Part shown: piece after piece, positions 30,095-42,309 of the stretch
Layout of the letters: each line of letters starts with the position of its first letter
Position numbering within the stretch: the stretch's first letter is position 1
From: Isoperla grammatica
Lineage: Eukaryota > Arthropoda > Insecta > Plecoptera > Perlodidae
DNA: 64,000 nucleotides
Direction of reading: 5' to 3'
NCBI GenBank assembly: GCA_945910005.1
Contig: OX246738.1
Span: 25,534,303 to 25,598,302 of the forward strand
Notes under the pieces: model-generated
What the model saw: the letters and a program-made list of their open reading frames with translations, nothing else
Database searches by the model: none
What the model was told of the DNA's origin: nothing
Translations under genes and position numbers: made by a program

Positions 30095-31965
30095 GGAATT
30101 TTGGTAAAGAGGACCTAAGTCACCAAGTTGATGTGTTTTTATCGATGTATAGGCTTATTGAGATTTTCAGTATATTGAAAAGTGACACCGAAGCGGAATT
30201 TGATCTAATATAAGCAGCAGTGAAATATTGTAGTTGTAACAATTGTCATTTTAATAATGCTAACTAATTCGAAATTATTGAATTAAATATTTAAATAAAA
30301 TTGTATAGTTACCAGTTTTGAAAGTTTTTAAATTCATTGTTTAGCTGATACAAAACTAAATTTCACTAGAAATCACGTTTTCGATATTTTAAGCGTTTTC
30401 AAAATATCAATAAAATAACGTTTATTTTGAGTGATTTAAGATGGCGGACTACCCATTGCTCTTGATACTCCCGTTTTTAGTTAACTGAATCCACCCGACT
30501 TGTCAATCATAATTCTAACGTGGTGAGGTTGAGTAAAGTGCGTCTTGGCTTCTGTATCGACTTTGTGACATAACTTGATTTGCGGGTTTTCCGTCGATCG
30601 TTGTTTGGCGCGTGAGGATAACTGATTTACAGACCAATCATGCGCCAGCTTTACCGCTAGCGCGACCTTCCGTTACAACCTTGAACTTCTCTGGCCTTCT
30701 TAAGAGTGCTCTATCAAAATACAAAAATTCAAACATTTTCTCAATACCTTTTTTAACGAATTATAACAATAGTAAAATCCCGAGAAAAAAAGTACTTCAA
30801 AGTTTGTATCTTTTTTAGCTGGAACAATTTTTAAATAAAATAAAAAGTAGTTTTGTTTGGCCACCACTTTTATGCACTAACACATTTTTGGATATAATTT
30901 AATTTAACCACACACTATATAAAAACTAAACTTAAAACCTTATGCTTAGATCGCGTGGAGCGACCATCTTTTCAGAGAATTTTACAGCGCGCATTGCTTT
31001 TTACGACGTGCAGCCTGTACCCACAACTCTCTCTTTGAATTGAAAACCTACGTGATTGTCGGTTCTAGAATTCCCTTGACTACCGCTGTGGTCAACAAAA
31101 TTACCAATCTGCTTCGAGATCAGTGAATTGGTACGCACCACAGAAGTTTCTGACCCGTGATTTTCAATCTTCGTTCCCTGATTGGCAGTTGAGGTAAACG
31201 TGCCTCTTTGCAACGGAGTTATACCCCGATCTGAGATATATATACAGAGATTGATATGCACCCTCCTCCCCCTCCCCTTCGCCCCTTCGCGCCCCATTTA
31301 TAAACATTGACACGTGCTCCCCTAAATGCCGGCACGAACTCTGGTCTAAACATGTTGCATGTTTTTTTGTACGACATGATTGAACAATTATCGAATCTAT
31401 GGAGAAGTAAGTATTCAGTCAAAAAACTGAAAAATTACAGTGGTAAAAGAGGATGCTAAACACTTATGAGTAAATTAGAACGATACGGGGCAATGCAATA
31501 GAATAAGACAAAAATCCACCTTCTTTGCGAGTCTTGTCCAGTTTTTCTTGAAGACTGGAAGAGTACCTACAGTACTTAGACAGCTGAGCCTTGATGAGCT
31601 AACCTCTCCCCTGAGACGAGATGACAGTGGCTGCTTTTTCAGGACGCCGTTCTTGCTCGGAACTTGCCGTTGTTTTGGGAATAGGTCGCTTCTAAGTTGA
31701 AAACTGTAATTCATCAAAACGTATAGGATGATATAAAAAAAAAATCTGCAACGTTAACTACAGTATAGGGGGGTTCTATAGTGGGGGTGTAGTGCGGGGC
31801 GTTTGTAAAACGTCCATCTGTGGTTCTTACACATAAACACCCTGTAACGGAAGGTTGTGTTTTATGGTTATTGGCTAATTGCTCGAAGTTGAGAGTTACA
31901 ATAAGGATGTGTGTTCAAGAAGTGCCAAACCCGAACTTCCAGGCACTGTCACGCCTTAGGATGGA
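30095..31965. other. AT-rich DNA; one open frame that could be an exon
   Basis: The minus frame 31001-31297 has a hydrophilic N/S/T-rich composition that reads like protein rather than translated noise (for example TSTANQGTKIENHGSE). I recognise no domain and see no clear splice pair. Other frames are short. Confidence 0.2.
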
Positions 31966-31970
31966 CTTTA

Positions 31971-32152
31971 AGGCTGGTCCACACAGATTTACGATTTAAG
32001 GTTTAACGCGTAGTCGTAAAGTTGGATCAGAGGAAACACGTACTGGCGTTCACACAAAGTTTTAGTTTTGAGACGTTGTTTTCATTGTTGTTTTTAAAAC
32101 AACGTCTTAAAACCTTATGCGTTATGTCTTAAAAATATTTGTGGACCAGCCT
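31971..32152. mobile_element. MITE, 182 bp, TTA target duplication
   Basis: aggctggtccacacagattt at the left pairs with the right end (complement aggctggtccacaaatattt). TTA lies on both sides (31968-31970, 32153-32155). The ends resemble those of the element at 26911 in style (agg..x..tccaca). PIF/Harbinger-like by inference. Confidence 0.75.
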
Positions 32153-32164
32153 TTATAAAGGCAG

Positions 32165-32290
32165 TGTTGCCGATAGTTGACGCTCCCGCGCATCTCGAGC
32201 GGCGTTGGAATGCTCGGAGTGGCCATAATAACTGCAGCATTATACTCGACGGCAACAATGTTCATTCCTTAAAACATTGATTACACCCTT
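32165..32290 (+). repeat. Dispersed repeat, second copy
   Basis: Shares aatgctcggagtggc and the following gcagc...cggc order with 2905-3045. Confidence 0.4.
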
Positions 32291-32342
32291 ACCAACGACA
32301 ATGTTTCAACGTGTTTCATGTTTAGAGGAAAGAAAAACTGTA

Positions 32343-32523
32343 AGGCCCCACCACAATTGTCGGCATCGTGATTGTAATCGTAATCCGGAAATCGTGAAAT
32401 AATTAACTTAGTTCTTATGACGCAGTTCACAACTAAATCGTAATGTCGTAAGGATTTAGCATGAGAAAATGTACAATTGCGATCCCGATTCCGATCCCGA
32501 TGTTAACAATTGTGGTTGGGCCT
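32343..32523. mobile_element. MITE, 181 bp, TA flanks
   Basis: aggccccaccacaattgtcg at the left pairs with the right end (complement aggcccaaccacaattgtta). Pairing continues through a cat-cg-rich stretch. TA flanks both sides (32341-32342, 32524-32525), which fits a TA-duplicating superfamily such as Tc1/mariner, but two bases is weak evidence. Confidence 0.7.
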
Positions 32524-32529
32524 TAACTC

Positions 32530-34155
32530 GTAGCAAAGACGCATTTATTTAAATCTATTTTATTTTGTCTTCTTGGTCTAGGGTGTAAATCGCGGGTATG
32601 TTAATTCTAATAAGAAAAATAAGTTACAATTGAATTGATTTAATATATTATGTATATTTTTATTTTTAACAACAGTAACAAGACTGTCGACTTGCAGTTT
32701 TTCAACGTCAGAGTTATCTGTACTTCGTCGTTTTTAAAATGTTAACTTTCAAACTCATCAATTCATAGTACAAAGTCGTAGTAAGTATTCGTATTAGTAT
32801 AGTAGTAGAAGTGGTAGTAGTTACCAATAACCAACACTACCTAGAAGAGGTATTTGTTTCCAAGGAAACGCCCTTTTTTGCCATATTATTTAACCCTATT
32901 CAATTCCAGTAATTGTTTTCATGTCAAAGAACCTAACTCGCCGCCCACCCACAATTCTTCCAGCCTTTAGCGTTATTAGTTTTAGAAATGAAATAAAATA
33001 ATTTAATTTGACTTATGCCCTCTAGGCGTGGGCTGCAGTCACGTGATAGCCTTCATTTCCGTGCTCAATGATCAGCACACAGAAAGTAAAACCCACATTC
33101 TTTTTTAGACACAAATTGCAGCTGCAAATTCTATTACTGTATTACCGGAATTGTTGAGTGATATAACTGAGTTGAAACAGAGGGATTGCAACCATGCAAT
33201 AGCCGGTTGTTCAAACATCATTGTCCGATGTTAATTCAGTAGAGTCCTTTAGTATACTGCATAGTAGCCCCGACGAGCAGCTTTGAATCAATAAATGTAC
33301 ACAACCAGGCACACAGTCAGACAAACAAAATCTGAGTAAATTTAATGAGGTATTAATGTGTACTTTGGAATGAGTTATTTTACCAATATGTCGAATTGTT
33401 TCGACGTAAAGTGGCTGTGTATCAATAGCTTCGAATTATTGAATTAGTTACCGTAAAATGTGCTGTATGTTATGCAAACTCTCCAATGCTTAATTAGTTT
33501 TGAAGTACCTAGTTTGAAAAGTTGTAACTCTCCATTCAATGGATGATGGTACGAGAAAACACCGAGTGCAATGTAGAAGAAATAAAACCAACTATGTAGT
33601 TATAACTTTTGATACTTATTTAATTTTGAGATGTCAGCGCTTTGATTCTAGATGTAAAATAGCTACACCAGAATAAAACTTAAAATCTAGATTTCAATGC
33701 ATACTGATAGCTAAATAAACATTCGACCATAGTTTTATCAAGTTTCACAAACTAAGCAGTGTGATGAGTTTATCAAGTCGGCTTGTCTGTTCCACTAAGA
33801 AGATTAGATCACGAATTATTGTGTAACAGTCAACTTACTAAATTTTGTTCCTGGTTAGTGGTTACTAATAATAAGCCATATCTAACGGAACAGGGTATAT
33901 CTTATCATCAAACATATTAATAATGATCACGTTTTGGTATGTAGGCCTACTACTCTTTAAGGGAGACATTTCACGCCGTTACGACTCTACTATTAGCAGA
34001 TTTAGGTTTAACCAGGCAATAAAGAAACTTAATATGATTGAGGAGTAAGCCAAGATAGCAAAAATGTGATGATGATAATTGATAATGCTGAGCTCTCATA
34101 GTTCAACGATTTATGCACTGTAAGACGTTAAAGCAAAATATAGAAATTAACCCTA
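32530..34155. other. AT-rich DNA, nothing recognised
   Basis: gtagtaagtattcgtattag-type short repeats lie near 32775-32820. No gene or structured element is seen. Confidence 0.3.
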
Positions 34156-34160
34156 TAAAT

Positions 34161-34922
34161 AAACTAGGAAAACGCTCTGTTTGACGCGTTGATAAGCGAG
34201 CGCGTCAATATCTACGAACTTTCTGGCGAAAAGATTTCAATGCTAATACAAACAACAATAAACAACAATTCAAGAATGCCCATTGCAAATTTTTTTCTAA
34301 TTTCCATAGCTATTATACTTCCCGACATTGTTGGATGCAGTGCAATGTGCGTTGCTAAGAATTTTCGCTGTCATGTTTTCGCCGCGGTCCGCCACCGTTA
34401 CAAACAGTTATTGACAGCAATAGAAATGTAATTTCTGCCTCTAATATGTATCAAATCGCGTTTACATTAGTATATTCGTGACCGGACAAAAATTTATTAT
34501 AAAATAGCCACCTCACATTTTGCTGTTACTTAGTTTCAGAAATATATTTTCGAGTAACTTTCGTGTAACTTTGCCAATACTTATCAGATCGCCATTACAT
34601 TAACATATTCGGGACCGGAAAAATCTGTAGAAAAATCTGGCTATCTCACATTTTGCCGCCATTTTGTTTCAGAAAAATATTTTGCAGTAACTATGGTGTA
34701 ACTTTGTAACTTTTCAAACGATTTTGCCTCAAAACTATATACCTTCAATCCACATCGAGGCTTGTGGATGGTCCAAATTTCAAGTTTATCGGACTTTCCG
34801 TTCGACCGCTATCGACGGACATAAAAACAAAAAAAAAACAAAACAAAAAACAAAAAAAAAAAAAAAAACAGAACGAAGTGCCATAAGAGTCAAGTGGAAA
34901 CGCTCGCTTCACTCGCTTAATA
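34161..34922 (+). repeat. 34-kb repeat, copy 1 (full, ~762 bp)
   Basis: Starts actaggaaaacgctctg, then the palindromic ttgacgcg...cgcgtcaa. Contains a ~75-codon open frame, two related blocks each with gtaactttgccaatac- or gtaactttgtaac-like phrases, a long (A/C) tract (34826-34870) and the end cgctcgcttcactcgcttaa. No transposase. Class unknown; the A-rich tract and dispersed copies suggest a mobile origin. Confidence 0.8.
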
Positions 34923-34925
34923 AGT

Positions 34926-35263
34926 AAACTAGGAAAACGCTCTGTTTGACGCGTTGATAAGCGAGCGCGTCAATATCTACGAACTTTCTGGCGAAAAGTT
35001 TTCAATGCTAATACGAACAACAATTAACAACAATTCAAGAATGCGGATTGCAAAAATTGTTCTTATTTCCATGGCTATTATACTTTCCGACATTGTTGTA
35101 TGCAGTGCAATGTGCGTTGCTAAGAATTTTCGTGGTCATGTTATCAATACGGTCCGCCACCGTTACTAACACTTATTGACAGCAATAGAAATGTAATTTC
35201 TGCCTCTAATACGTATTGGATCGCGTTTACATTAGTATATTCGTGACCGGACAAAAATTTACT
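34926..35263 (+). repeat. 34-kb repeat, copy 2 (3'-truncated)
   Basis: Begins like copy 1 and follows it to about base 338, then jumps directly into copy 3 within caaaaatttacta. About 90-95% like copy 1 by eye. Confidence 0.8.
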
Positions 35264-36027
35264 ACTAGGAAAACGCTCTGTTTGACGCGTTGATAAGCGA
35301 GCGCGTCAATATCTACGAACTTTCTGGCGAAAAGATTTCAATGCTAATACAAACAACAATTAACAACATTTCAAGAATGCGCATTGCAAAATTTTTTCTA
35401 ATTTCCATAGCTATTATACTTCCCGACATTGTTGGATGCAGTGCAATGTGCGTTGCTAAGCATGTTCGCTGTCATGTTTTCGCCGCGGTCCGCCACCGTT
35501 ACTAACAGTTATTGACAGCAATAGAAATGTAATTTCTGCCTCTAATACATATTGGATCGCGTTTAAATTAGTATATTCGTGACCGGACAAAAATTTACTA
35601 TAAGATAGCCATCTCACATTTTGCCGTTACTGCGTTTTAGAAAAATATTTTCGAGTAACTTTCGTGTAACTTTGCCAATATTTATCAGATCGCCATTACA
35701 TTAACATATTCGTGACCGGAAAAAACTGTAGAAAAATCTGGCTATCTCACATTTTGCCGCCATTTTGTTTCAGAAAAATATTTTGCAGTAACTATGGTGT
35801 AACTTTGTAACTTTTCGAACGATTTTGCCTCAAAACTATACACCTTCAATCCACATCGAGGCTTGTGGATGGTCCAAATTTCAAGTTGATCGGACTTTCC
35901 GTTCGACCGCTATCGACGGACATAAAAAAAAAAACAAAAAAAAACAAAAAAAAAACAAACAAACAAACAAAAAAACAGATCGAAGTGCTATAAGAGTCAA
36001 GTGGAAACGCTCGCTTCGCTCGCTTAA
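35264..36027 (+). repeat. 34-kb repeat, copy 3 (full)
   Basis: Full-length copy ending cgctcgcttcgctcgcttaa, with its own (A/C)n tract (35922-35977). Confidence 0.8.
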
Positions 36028-36346
36028 TAAGATAGCCACCTCACATTTTGCCGTTACTGCGTTTTAGAAAAATATTTTCGAGTAACTTTCGTGTAACTTT
36101 GCCAATACTTATCAGATCGCCATTAGATTAACATATTCGTGACCGGAAAAAAGTTTAAAAAAATATGTCTATCTCACATTTGGCCGCCATTTTGTTTCAG
36201 AAAAATATTTTGCAGTAACTATGGTGTAACTTTGTAACTTTTCAAACGATTTTGCCTCAAAACTATACACCTTCAATCCACATCGAGGCTTGTGGATGGT
36301 CCAAATTTCAAGTTGATCGGACTTTCCGTTCGACCGCTATCGACGG

Positions 36347-36377
<31 letters not shown>

Positions 36378-36432
36378 CAGAACCAAGTGCCATAAGAGTC
36401 AAGTGGAAACGCTCGCTTCGCTCGCTTAATAA
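36028..36432 (+). repeat. 34-kb repeat, 3' half only
   Basis: Starts in the middle of the unit (gatagccacctcacattttg, matching about 34505) and runs to the same end motif. Joined directly to copy 3, as expected from unequal exchange or template switching. Confidence 0.75.
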
Positions 36433-36489
36433 ATAAGTAAACAAATATGTAAATAAATAAGTAAATAAATAAAGTAATTACAAAAATAG

Positions 36490-36745
36490 ACTAGGAAAAC
36501 GCTCTGTTTGACGCGTTGATAAGCGAGCGCGTCAATATCTAAGAACTTTCTGGCGAAAAGACTTCAATGCTAATACAAACAACAATTAACAACAATTCAA
36601 GAATGCGCATTGCAAAATTTTTTCTAATTTCCATAGCTATTATACTTCCCGACATGGTTGTATGCAGTGCAATGTGCGTTGCTAAGAATTTTCGTGGTCA
36701 TGTTTTCAACACGGTCCGCCACCGTTACTAACACTTATTGACATT
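36490..36745 (+). repeat. 34-kb repeat, copy 4 (5' part, frame broken)
   Basis: Starts actaggaaaacgctctg after a taaataaataag-rich spacer and stops at cttattgacatta. The small open frame has a TAA where the other copies have TAC. Confidence 0.75.
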
Positions 36746-36749
36746 AACA

Positions 36750-39590
36750 TTAACTACATTCTACCGCTGTGCTGTTTGTTTGTGACTGTACTAAGTAGGC
36801 TGCTGGAGTTTTTGAGCGTAGACAATACAACTTTGTTACAGATCAATCACACATCAGATTCACTTCACTTATGTACTTTTCGTACTTAAAAAACAGTCAT
36901 CAATTTTAGTAATTACATTTAATTGTCTGTGTAATATGTGTTGTTGAGTATTCTGAACGCAGACAGCTTTACAATTGACTACACTGACAGGTACACAAAG
37001 TACAGTGAGCAATTACACGGTTAACCACTTGTAATACGAGTTTACTAAGCGCAATTGAAAGCAGTACTCAACACCCACTTTCACATCCGCATTTGCAATT
37101 TGCAGTTAGTGAATCCGCTGTGGCTATAGAAGGCATTATAATGTTCTAGGAGTGAGTGACAGAGAAGTTACCGAGTGTCTCGCTCAGTGGTGTAGTAGAA
37201 GGAGGGGTTGAGGTGTTCGACACCTTCACCCGAAATAAAAAAGGGCCATATTTAACATAATTTTTTGATGGACAGTTTTTTTTAGCGTTTTAGATTTTAG
37301 ATGCTAAATCGGGGAACATTTTTTTTTTAAACGCCGTAAAATGCTACTTTTTTTGCTACGTTTACAAAAAAAAGCGGTTCCCATTCATACTGAGATTTAG
37401 TTAACAAGTGCAATCTAACTTTTTATGTAGTTACATTTGAAGTGATATTCAATATCTACATACGTATTCCATTAGGATTGCAAGAAATACCCGCATTCAA
37501 GGTTTTGATAAAAAGAAAAATATAGATGCTACAAAGTGCTTGATTTAACATATAATGCTAAATTTCGAGATGATCTCTGTGTATTCATAAGATTAATTGT
37601 AATCTACTCTTTTTGTAAACCATTTATATAACTTGAATCTATAATGGCTCCGAATTAAACATTATTTAGCGGCTGAAAAACCCTGTTATTATTAATGAGG
37701 CAAACGTAACCCCACTTTCATATGTGGAACTGATCCGTCCAACCCCCCTGAACGAAACTCCTGGCCAGGTCCGTGGTCTCAATCAATGAGTCTTATTACT
37801 TTTACGAGTGATTGTACATTGTATGTGGTGGACATGGGTATTCCCGAGTCGTGGCCATGATAGTGAGTCATACGTATTGACTGAGAACTGTGATTTACAT
37901 AAATTGAGAGGATAGAAGAGCAATGCGTTGAGTTTGTGCACAACACGTTTTGTCAGCTAAACATGAACAACGGATTCACCAAAGAAAATGTATATTTCAA
38001 GGGTTCAGAGAAGGATTTACTATAACATATCTCCAAAAATATTTTTATCGCCTATTTCGTTTACGGTTTACTTTAAAATATTTTAAAAATTATTGTGTGT
38101 GAATATTGTTATGGTGATTCTTGTTGCGTTGTGTCTCTATTATTGCAATAATGCTATTTGTGACGACAACGATGATAGATCAAGCTAGAGGACGATTAGA
38201 TAGTATCCCTGGGTTTAAGCGACGATTCGAATGTACGCCCCTAGTTGCGCTTGTGCACCTGCACCCACACACAATACAATTCTGCATACAAATCTTGATA
38301 TTTCATAATACATATCCTTGGACAGAGGTAAAAATGGGAATCATATGTTAATTATGTGTCAAGAATTATTCATACCCATTGTTCAATGTTCATCTGTGTC
38401 TATGCTATAATACCGACAAAAAACTCTCTTATTTAAAATATTGCTTATTGTTTAAGTATTTATTTCGCTACATATTTCATATGTTTTGTTTGACATACAA
38501 TCATTATTAATTGTTCTCTTTTCTAGTTTATACCTAGTAGAAGACATAGTGTATGGACAAGATCAGAGTAGCATTCATGTTTGGCAATTTAAAAGCAAAA
38601 ATCGGCATCTTGAGCCTTGTTTACACCGTACCGTACAGTATGGCAGTGAACGCTTTCTTTAAAATTAGGAATCAGGGTGTTGTAATTTGTAAGGGTAAGC
38701 AGCTTATGTCATGTTTTTGTTTTCCGTGTATTTCGTTTAGCTTCTTAGGTTGGGAAAGCTACTTAAATAAGTGAAACACTTAATTTGGAATTTAACCTAT
38801 AACGTCTACATTTCTCTGTAACATTTTTATCAAAAACGAATCTTAGTTCAACAGGTGTAGGATAATATAAAAACGGGATCTTATAGACCCCGTTTTAGAC
38901 AAAGTTACTCGAGTAACTCCGAGTTCCGACGTGGGTTGAAATTCCAACTTGCGTTGCAGCTCTGTGCGTTCACCTTACAAAACTTAGCCGCCTTATCGGC
39001 CAACCCGCGTTCGAAGCGAGTAATACTAGCGGGGTGTATATGAATGATACGAAACAGTGAATTCTATCACTATCTGATATGTAGCATTTAAATACAAGAT
39101 GCAACCTCTTTTTGAAAATAGGTAGGCTACTACTAAAGTTAATTTGTTATGTTATTGTGTAAAATTACTTTGTTTGTATTTATTTATTTCTATTATTATA
39201 TAATTTAATTAAATTTATTATATTAAGCTGTAGCGTATATGAAATGCCAGTATTAATGTGTAATGTCTCAGATTTGTCACGAGCCCGTGAAGTAGTTCAT
39301 GCCTCACTCTTGCGCACATCCTCATCGTAATTCAAAACAACTTCTGTAAAGTTTACATAATAGGACATATTATTTTGTAGTCTTGCGAGTATCTGTTATA
39401 AAATAATAACGCTAAACACACGTTGCTTGCAGTTAGTAGCAAAATGAGACCCTGTCCCTTTTCCCCAATTTCCCCACTGAGGATATCGCTCCTCATACAC
39501 TTGGCCTTGCCTTCCCTTGCTGGACTCCCCTTATGACGACCCCCCCGATGTATAATGAATCTTATTCGGATTTATTGTGAAGTTTTTCAT
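36750..39590. other. AT-rich DNA, nothing recognised
   Basis: Short frames (38121-38351, 38553-38774, +) match no family. A small aaaacggg/cccgtttt hairpin lies near 38870-38896. Confidence 0.3.
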
Positions 39591-39594
39591 CATC

Positions 39595-39675
39595 TTTGTA
39601 TTTTACTCACTCATCTCTCGATTAGCCAAGTTTCTAAAACATGGGACGTAAAACCAAACATCATCATCAAATGCC
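39595..39675 (+). mobile_element. SINE 3' fragment, 'gggacgtaaaac' family
   Basis: tctctcgattagccaagttt, then atgggacgtaaaaccaaaca and (CAT)n: the same tail as the SINE at 8505, without the tRNA head. Confidence 0.65.
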
Positions 39676-39679
39676 AATT

Positions 39680-40650
39680 CATCCACAAAGACATTACAGT
39701 AGAGTTTTAAAATGATAATTATTCCAACATCACAATTTTCAAATTGCTGTCGTTGGTATTTCATTAATGCTTAAGAAAGAATCTTTAATGAGTCGTGTAA
39801 TAATATATATATGTCTATAGTCAACAAGAAAAAGTCTTGTTTTACAATCCGAAATGTCTTATAAATGAACAACAAAGTTTTTTGTTTTGTAGAGCATTCT
39901 TATTTTCCAACTAAGATCTTTAAAGAAAAACCAAATAAAAGCTCGTAAATATAATCAGGGTTTCTATATTATTATTACCAAACTTTTCAAGAAATAAATA
40001 TTTTTTTCTAAAGTTGAATATTTCTTTTCCTTCCAGCACTCAATTCGTAAAACAAGAAAATATCCTCTAGACTAGAGAGGTTCGATTCAAAGTTAACCAG
40101 ATAAAAATTCAAATAAATATTAATCTTTTGTTTCCGTTTCATTCGAATGACATGTTTATATTATGCGAAGTGGAAAGTTTGCGATTTACGTCGAGTGCTG
40201 CAGCGCCAGCACATCAAGCCATATTCGTAATCTTGTCTCTGACCATTGGCTGGGACTGGAAGCCATTGTCTGCAGACGGCTGACAAGGGGAGATAGAATC
40301 TAGTAATCACACTCACGCGCTACGTGCACCAAACTTTGACTACAACTCGGAGCCAACTGGGCTTACGGGAATGGCGGTGGAAAGCGCTAGATACCTTCCT
40401 TAGCGCCCGAACCACTAAGGGAGCTCTTTGAAAGGAATTAGGCGATGGGTTCGAGATAATTTAGGAGAATCTAGACGCACAGCTTAAAATATCACGTGTT
40501 CTTATTAATAATACATTGAAGAAATACTCATAAAATTGTATATTCTATTCAGTTACAGAAACGAAGAAAATAAATAATATTAAACAATAACAATCAAACA
40601 ATAATAATATATAAAAAAAACAGAACATAATGATAAGACAACAACAAAAC
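39680..40650. other. AT-rich DNA with a GC-richer patch
   Basis: 40190-40440 is GC-richer, with two ccattg/attggc CCAAT-like sites near 40245-40270. A promoter is possible but no exon is identifiable. Confidence 0.25.
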
Positions 40651-40654
40651 CAAT

Positions 40655-40745
40655 AGAGATGGCTCAGTGCGTAGCACACGAGGCTCTATTTCGGTAGGTC
40701 GCCGGTTCGATACCCGCTACCGGCAATCCTGACTGAAGACCCAGA
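40655..40745 (+). mobile_element. SINE 5' fragment, 'aaggcgaatgctgggattga' family, copy 4
   Basis: GATGGCTCAGTGCGTAGCAC (A box) and GTCGCCGGTTCGATACCCGC (B box) are followed by ggcaatcctgactga, as in the copy at 11340. The 3' body is missing. Confidence 0.65.
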
Positions 40746-40794
40746 CCCAATATACCCTAGACCCACGTATATAGTCTCGTATGTTAGGTGGTTT

Positions 40795-40827
40795 GGGGTC
40801 GGGAGGGGGGAGGGGGGGGGGGGGGGG
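40795..40827. repeat. Poly-G tract
   Basis: About 30 bases, almost all G. Such tracts can form G-quadruplexes and often mark assembly or sequencing difficulty. Confidence 0.8.
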
Positions 40828-40829
40828 TT

Positions 40830-41985
40830 CTGATTTGATTTCGTTATTAAAGAAGCAATACTCGATGAATAAAAGATTATCATGTATTCAAACTGCAGAA
40901 ATCATCATCTCGTTGATTGTCTAGGTAAATACTCTATAGCCATTTAACTTTCCACCTTGTTTCAACGAGAACATATGTTCGACCACAAAACTACCAGTGA
41001 CCATGAGTGACCGTAGGACCAGGAATAATGATCAAACTCGACTATGTGCCCCCCCTCCCCCTTCCTCGCACCTCTACACCTAACTGTATGTATGGTTTAC
41101 AGACCCGTGGACAACCCATTATCTTTTATTATCATGTTTCAGCTGTGTTTCAGATGAGAATGTGTTTTGCATAGAGGAAATTAATTTGTATCTCATCGTT
41201 TATTTACAAATTTGTTTATAAATGTGTTGAAATTTTTGTTTAACCGCCCCTGGTTGTTTTCAATTAGGATAAACGAGGTATTATTACAATATTCTCACTT
41301 TTCCATTAACTTTCCCATCTTCTAAATGAAATTAATTGCTTTATTAAATCCGCCATCTCGTTCGTATGTGGGCTATCTGCTTTCATTTAATCGTTGGTGT
41401 AAAAACTGTTATTTCTTTATCGGGACAATGGTTTATCTGTGGATTCTGACATAATATATTTGCAACCTTTTAGTAAAGCATAATTTCCATTTCCAATTAT
41501 AGAAACATAAAAGTAGATCCTCTACTTGAAATCGAAAATATGTCATTTTGCTTAGAGTTAGTTTACATTTGCTTCTCTATTGCAGAAACTAAAGAGCAAT
41601 GTTGCACCACTTTGAAGGCACTCTGGTGACTCATCATCCCCCCCCCTCCCCCCACCCCCGAGCGACCACCCACACTCCCCTCTCCCGCCGCGCCTCCACC
41701 GCAAACCATATATATATATCATTCCGTTTGGAAAGCCTTACATTGTCGCTCTCATATTTCACCACTTTACCTTTATCTAGACAATATATTGTGTTGTTCT
41801 TACAACAAGACGATAGAAACCACACGAGATTCAAACTAGAGGTAGATCCATTTTTCAAGCGGGGACTAATTTGTACTAACCACACAACATCAATGAAGGG
41901 GAATCTCTAGACTGAAGTGATATTACAAAATTTATATTTTGTTATTATTCAGTCTATATGATGATTGACGAATGATAATAAGGAA
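40830..41985. other. AT-rich DNA with C tracts, no gene
   Basis: C-rich runs lie near 41049-41066 and 41638-41660. The frames 41599-41910 (+) and 41634-41885 (-) overlap one of them and are not convincing. Confidence 0.3.
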
Positions 41986-41989
41986 GGGA

Positions 41990-42300
41990 AGAGGGGCACG
42001 TAGCCTACTCCTGTCAAAAAATAGCAAGGGGACCATCGGCTTAACGTCCCATCCGAAAGGACGGAGTAACTTTGACCAGTCATATGGGTTCCTCTTCAGA
42101 CTAACCTGGATTGCCGAGCAGTTGACGAGAAGAACGAAGCTGTTACACAAGCTTTTGAACCCTTACAATCTGCTCTAACTAACGGTAACTAGTTTTTTAG
42201 AGAAGTGGTCACCCATCCACCTACTGATCTAGCCTGAGGTTGCTTAACTTCGGTGTTCTTATGGGAACCGGCTAAGCGACCGCGGCTAAAGCGTATGGCT
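41990..42300 (-). mobile_element. 5S-rRNA-derived SINE (SINE3-like)
   Basis: On the minus strand 42199-42263 reads GAAGTTAAGCAACCTCAGGC and then GGATGGGTGACCACTTCTC. That is the internal control region and downstream part of 5S rRNA (GAAGTTAAGC...GGATGGGTGACC). It continues through a ~130-base body to ccgtcctttcggatgggacg, ttaagccgatggtcc and gacaggagtaggcta. 5S heads fused to a conserved body and tail define the SINE3 class. The first part of 5S (before 42270) is poorly kept. It is a retroposon, not a 5S gene. Confidence 0.7.
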
Positions 42301-42309
42301 AAGTAAGAC

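Noticed and set aside
42199..42300. Functional 5S rRNA gene
   Set aside because: Only the internal control region and 3' part are recognisable; the 5' third is diverged and a SINE body follows directly.
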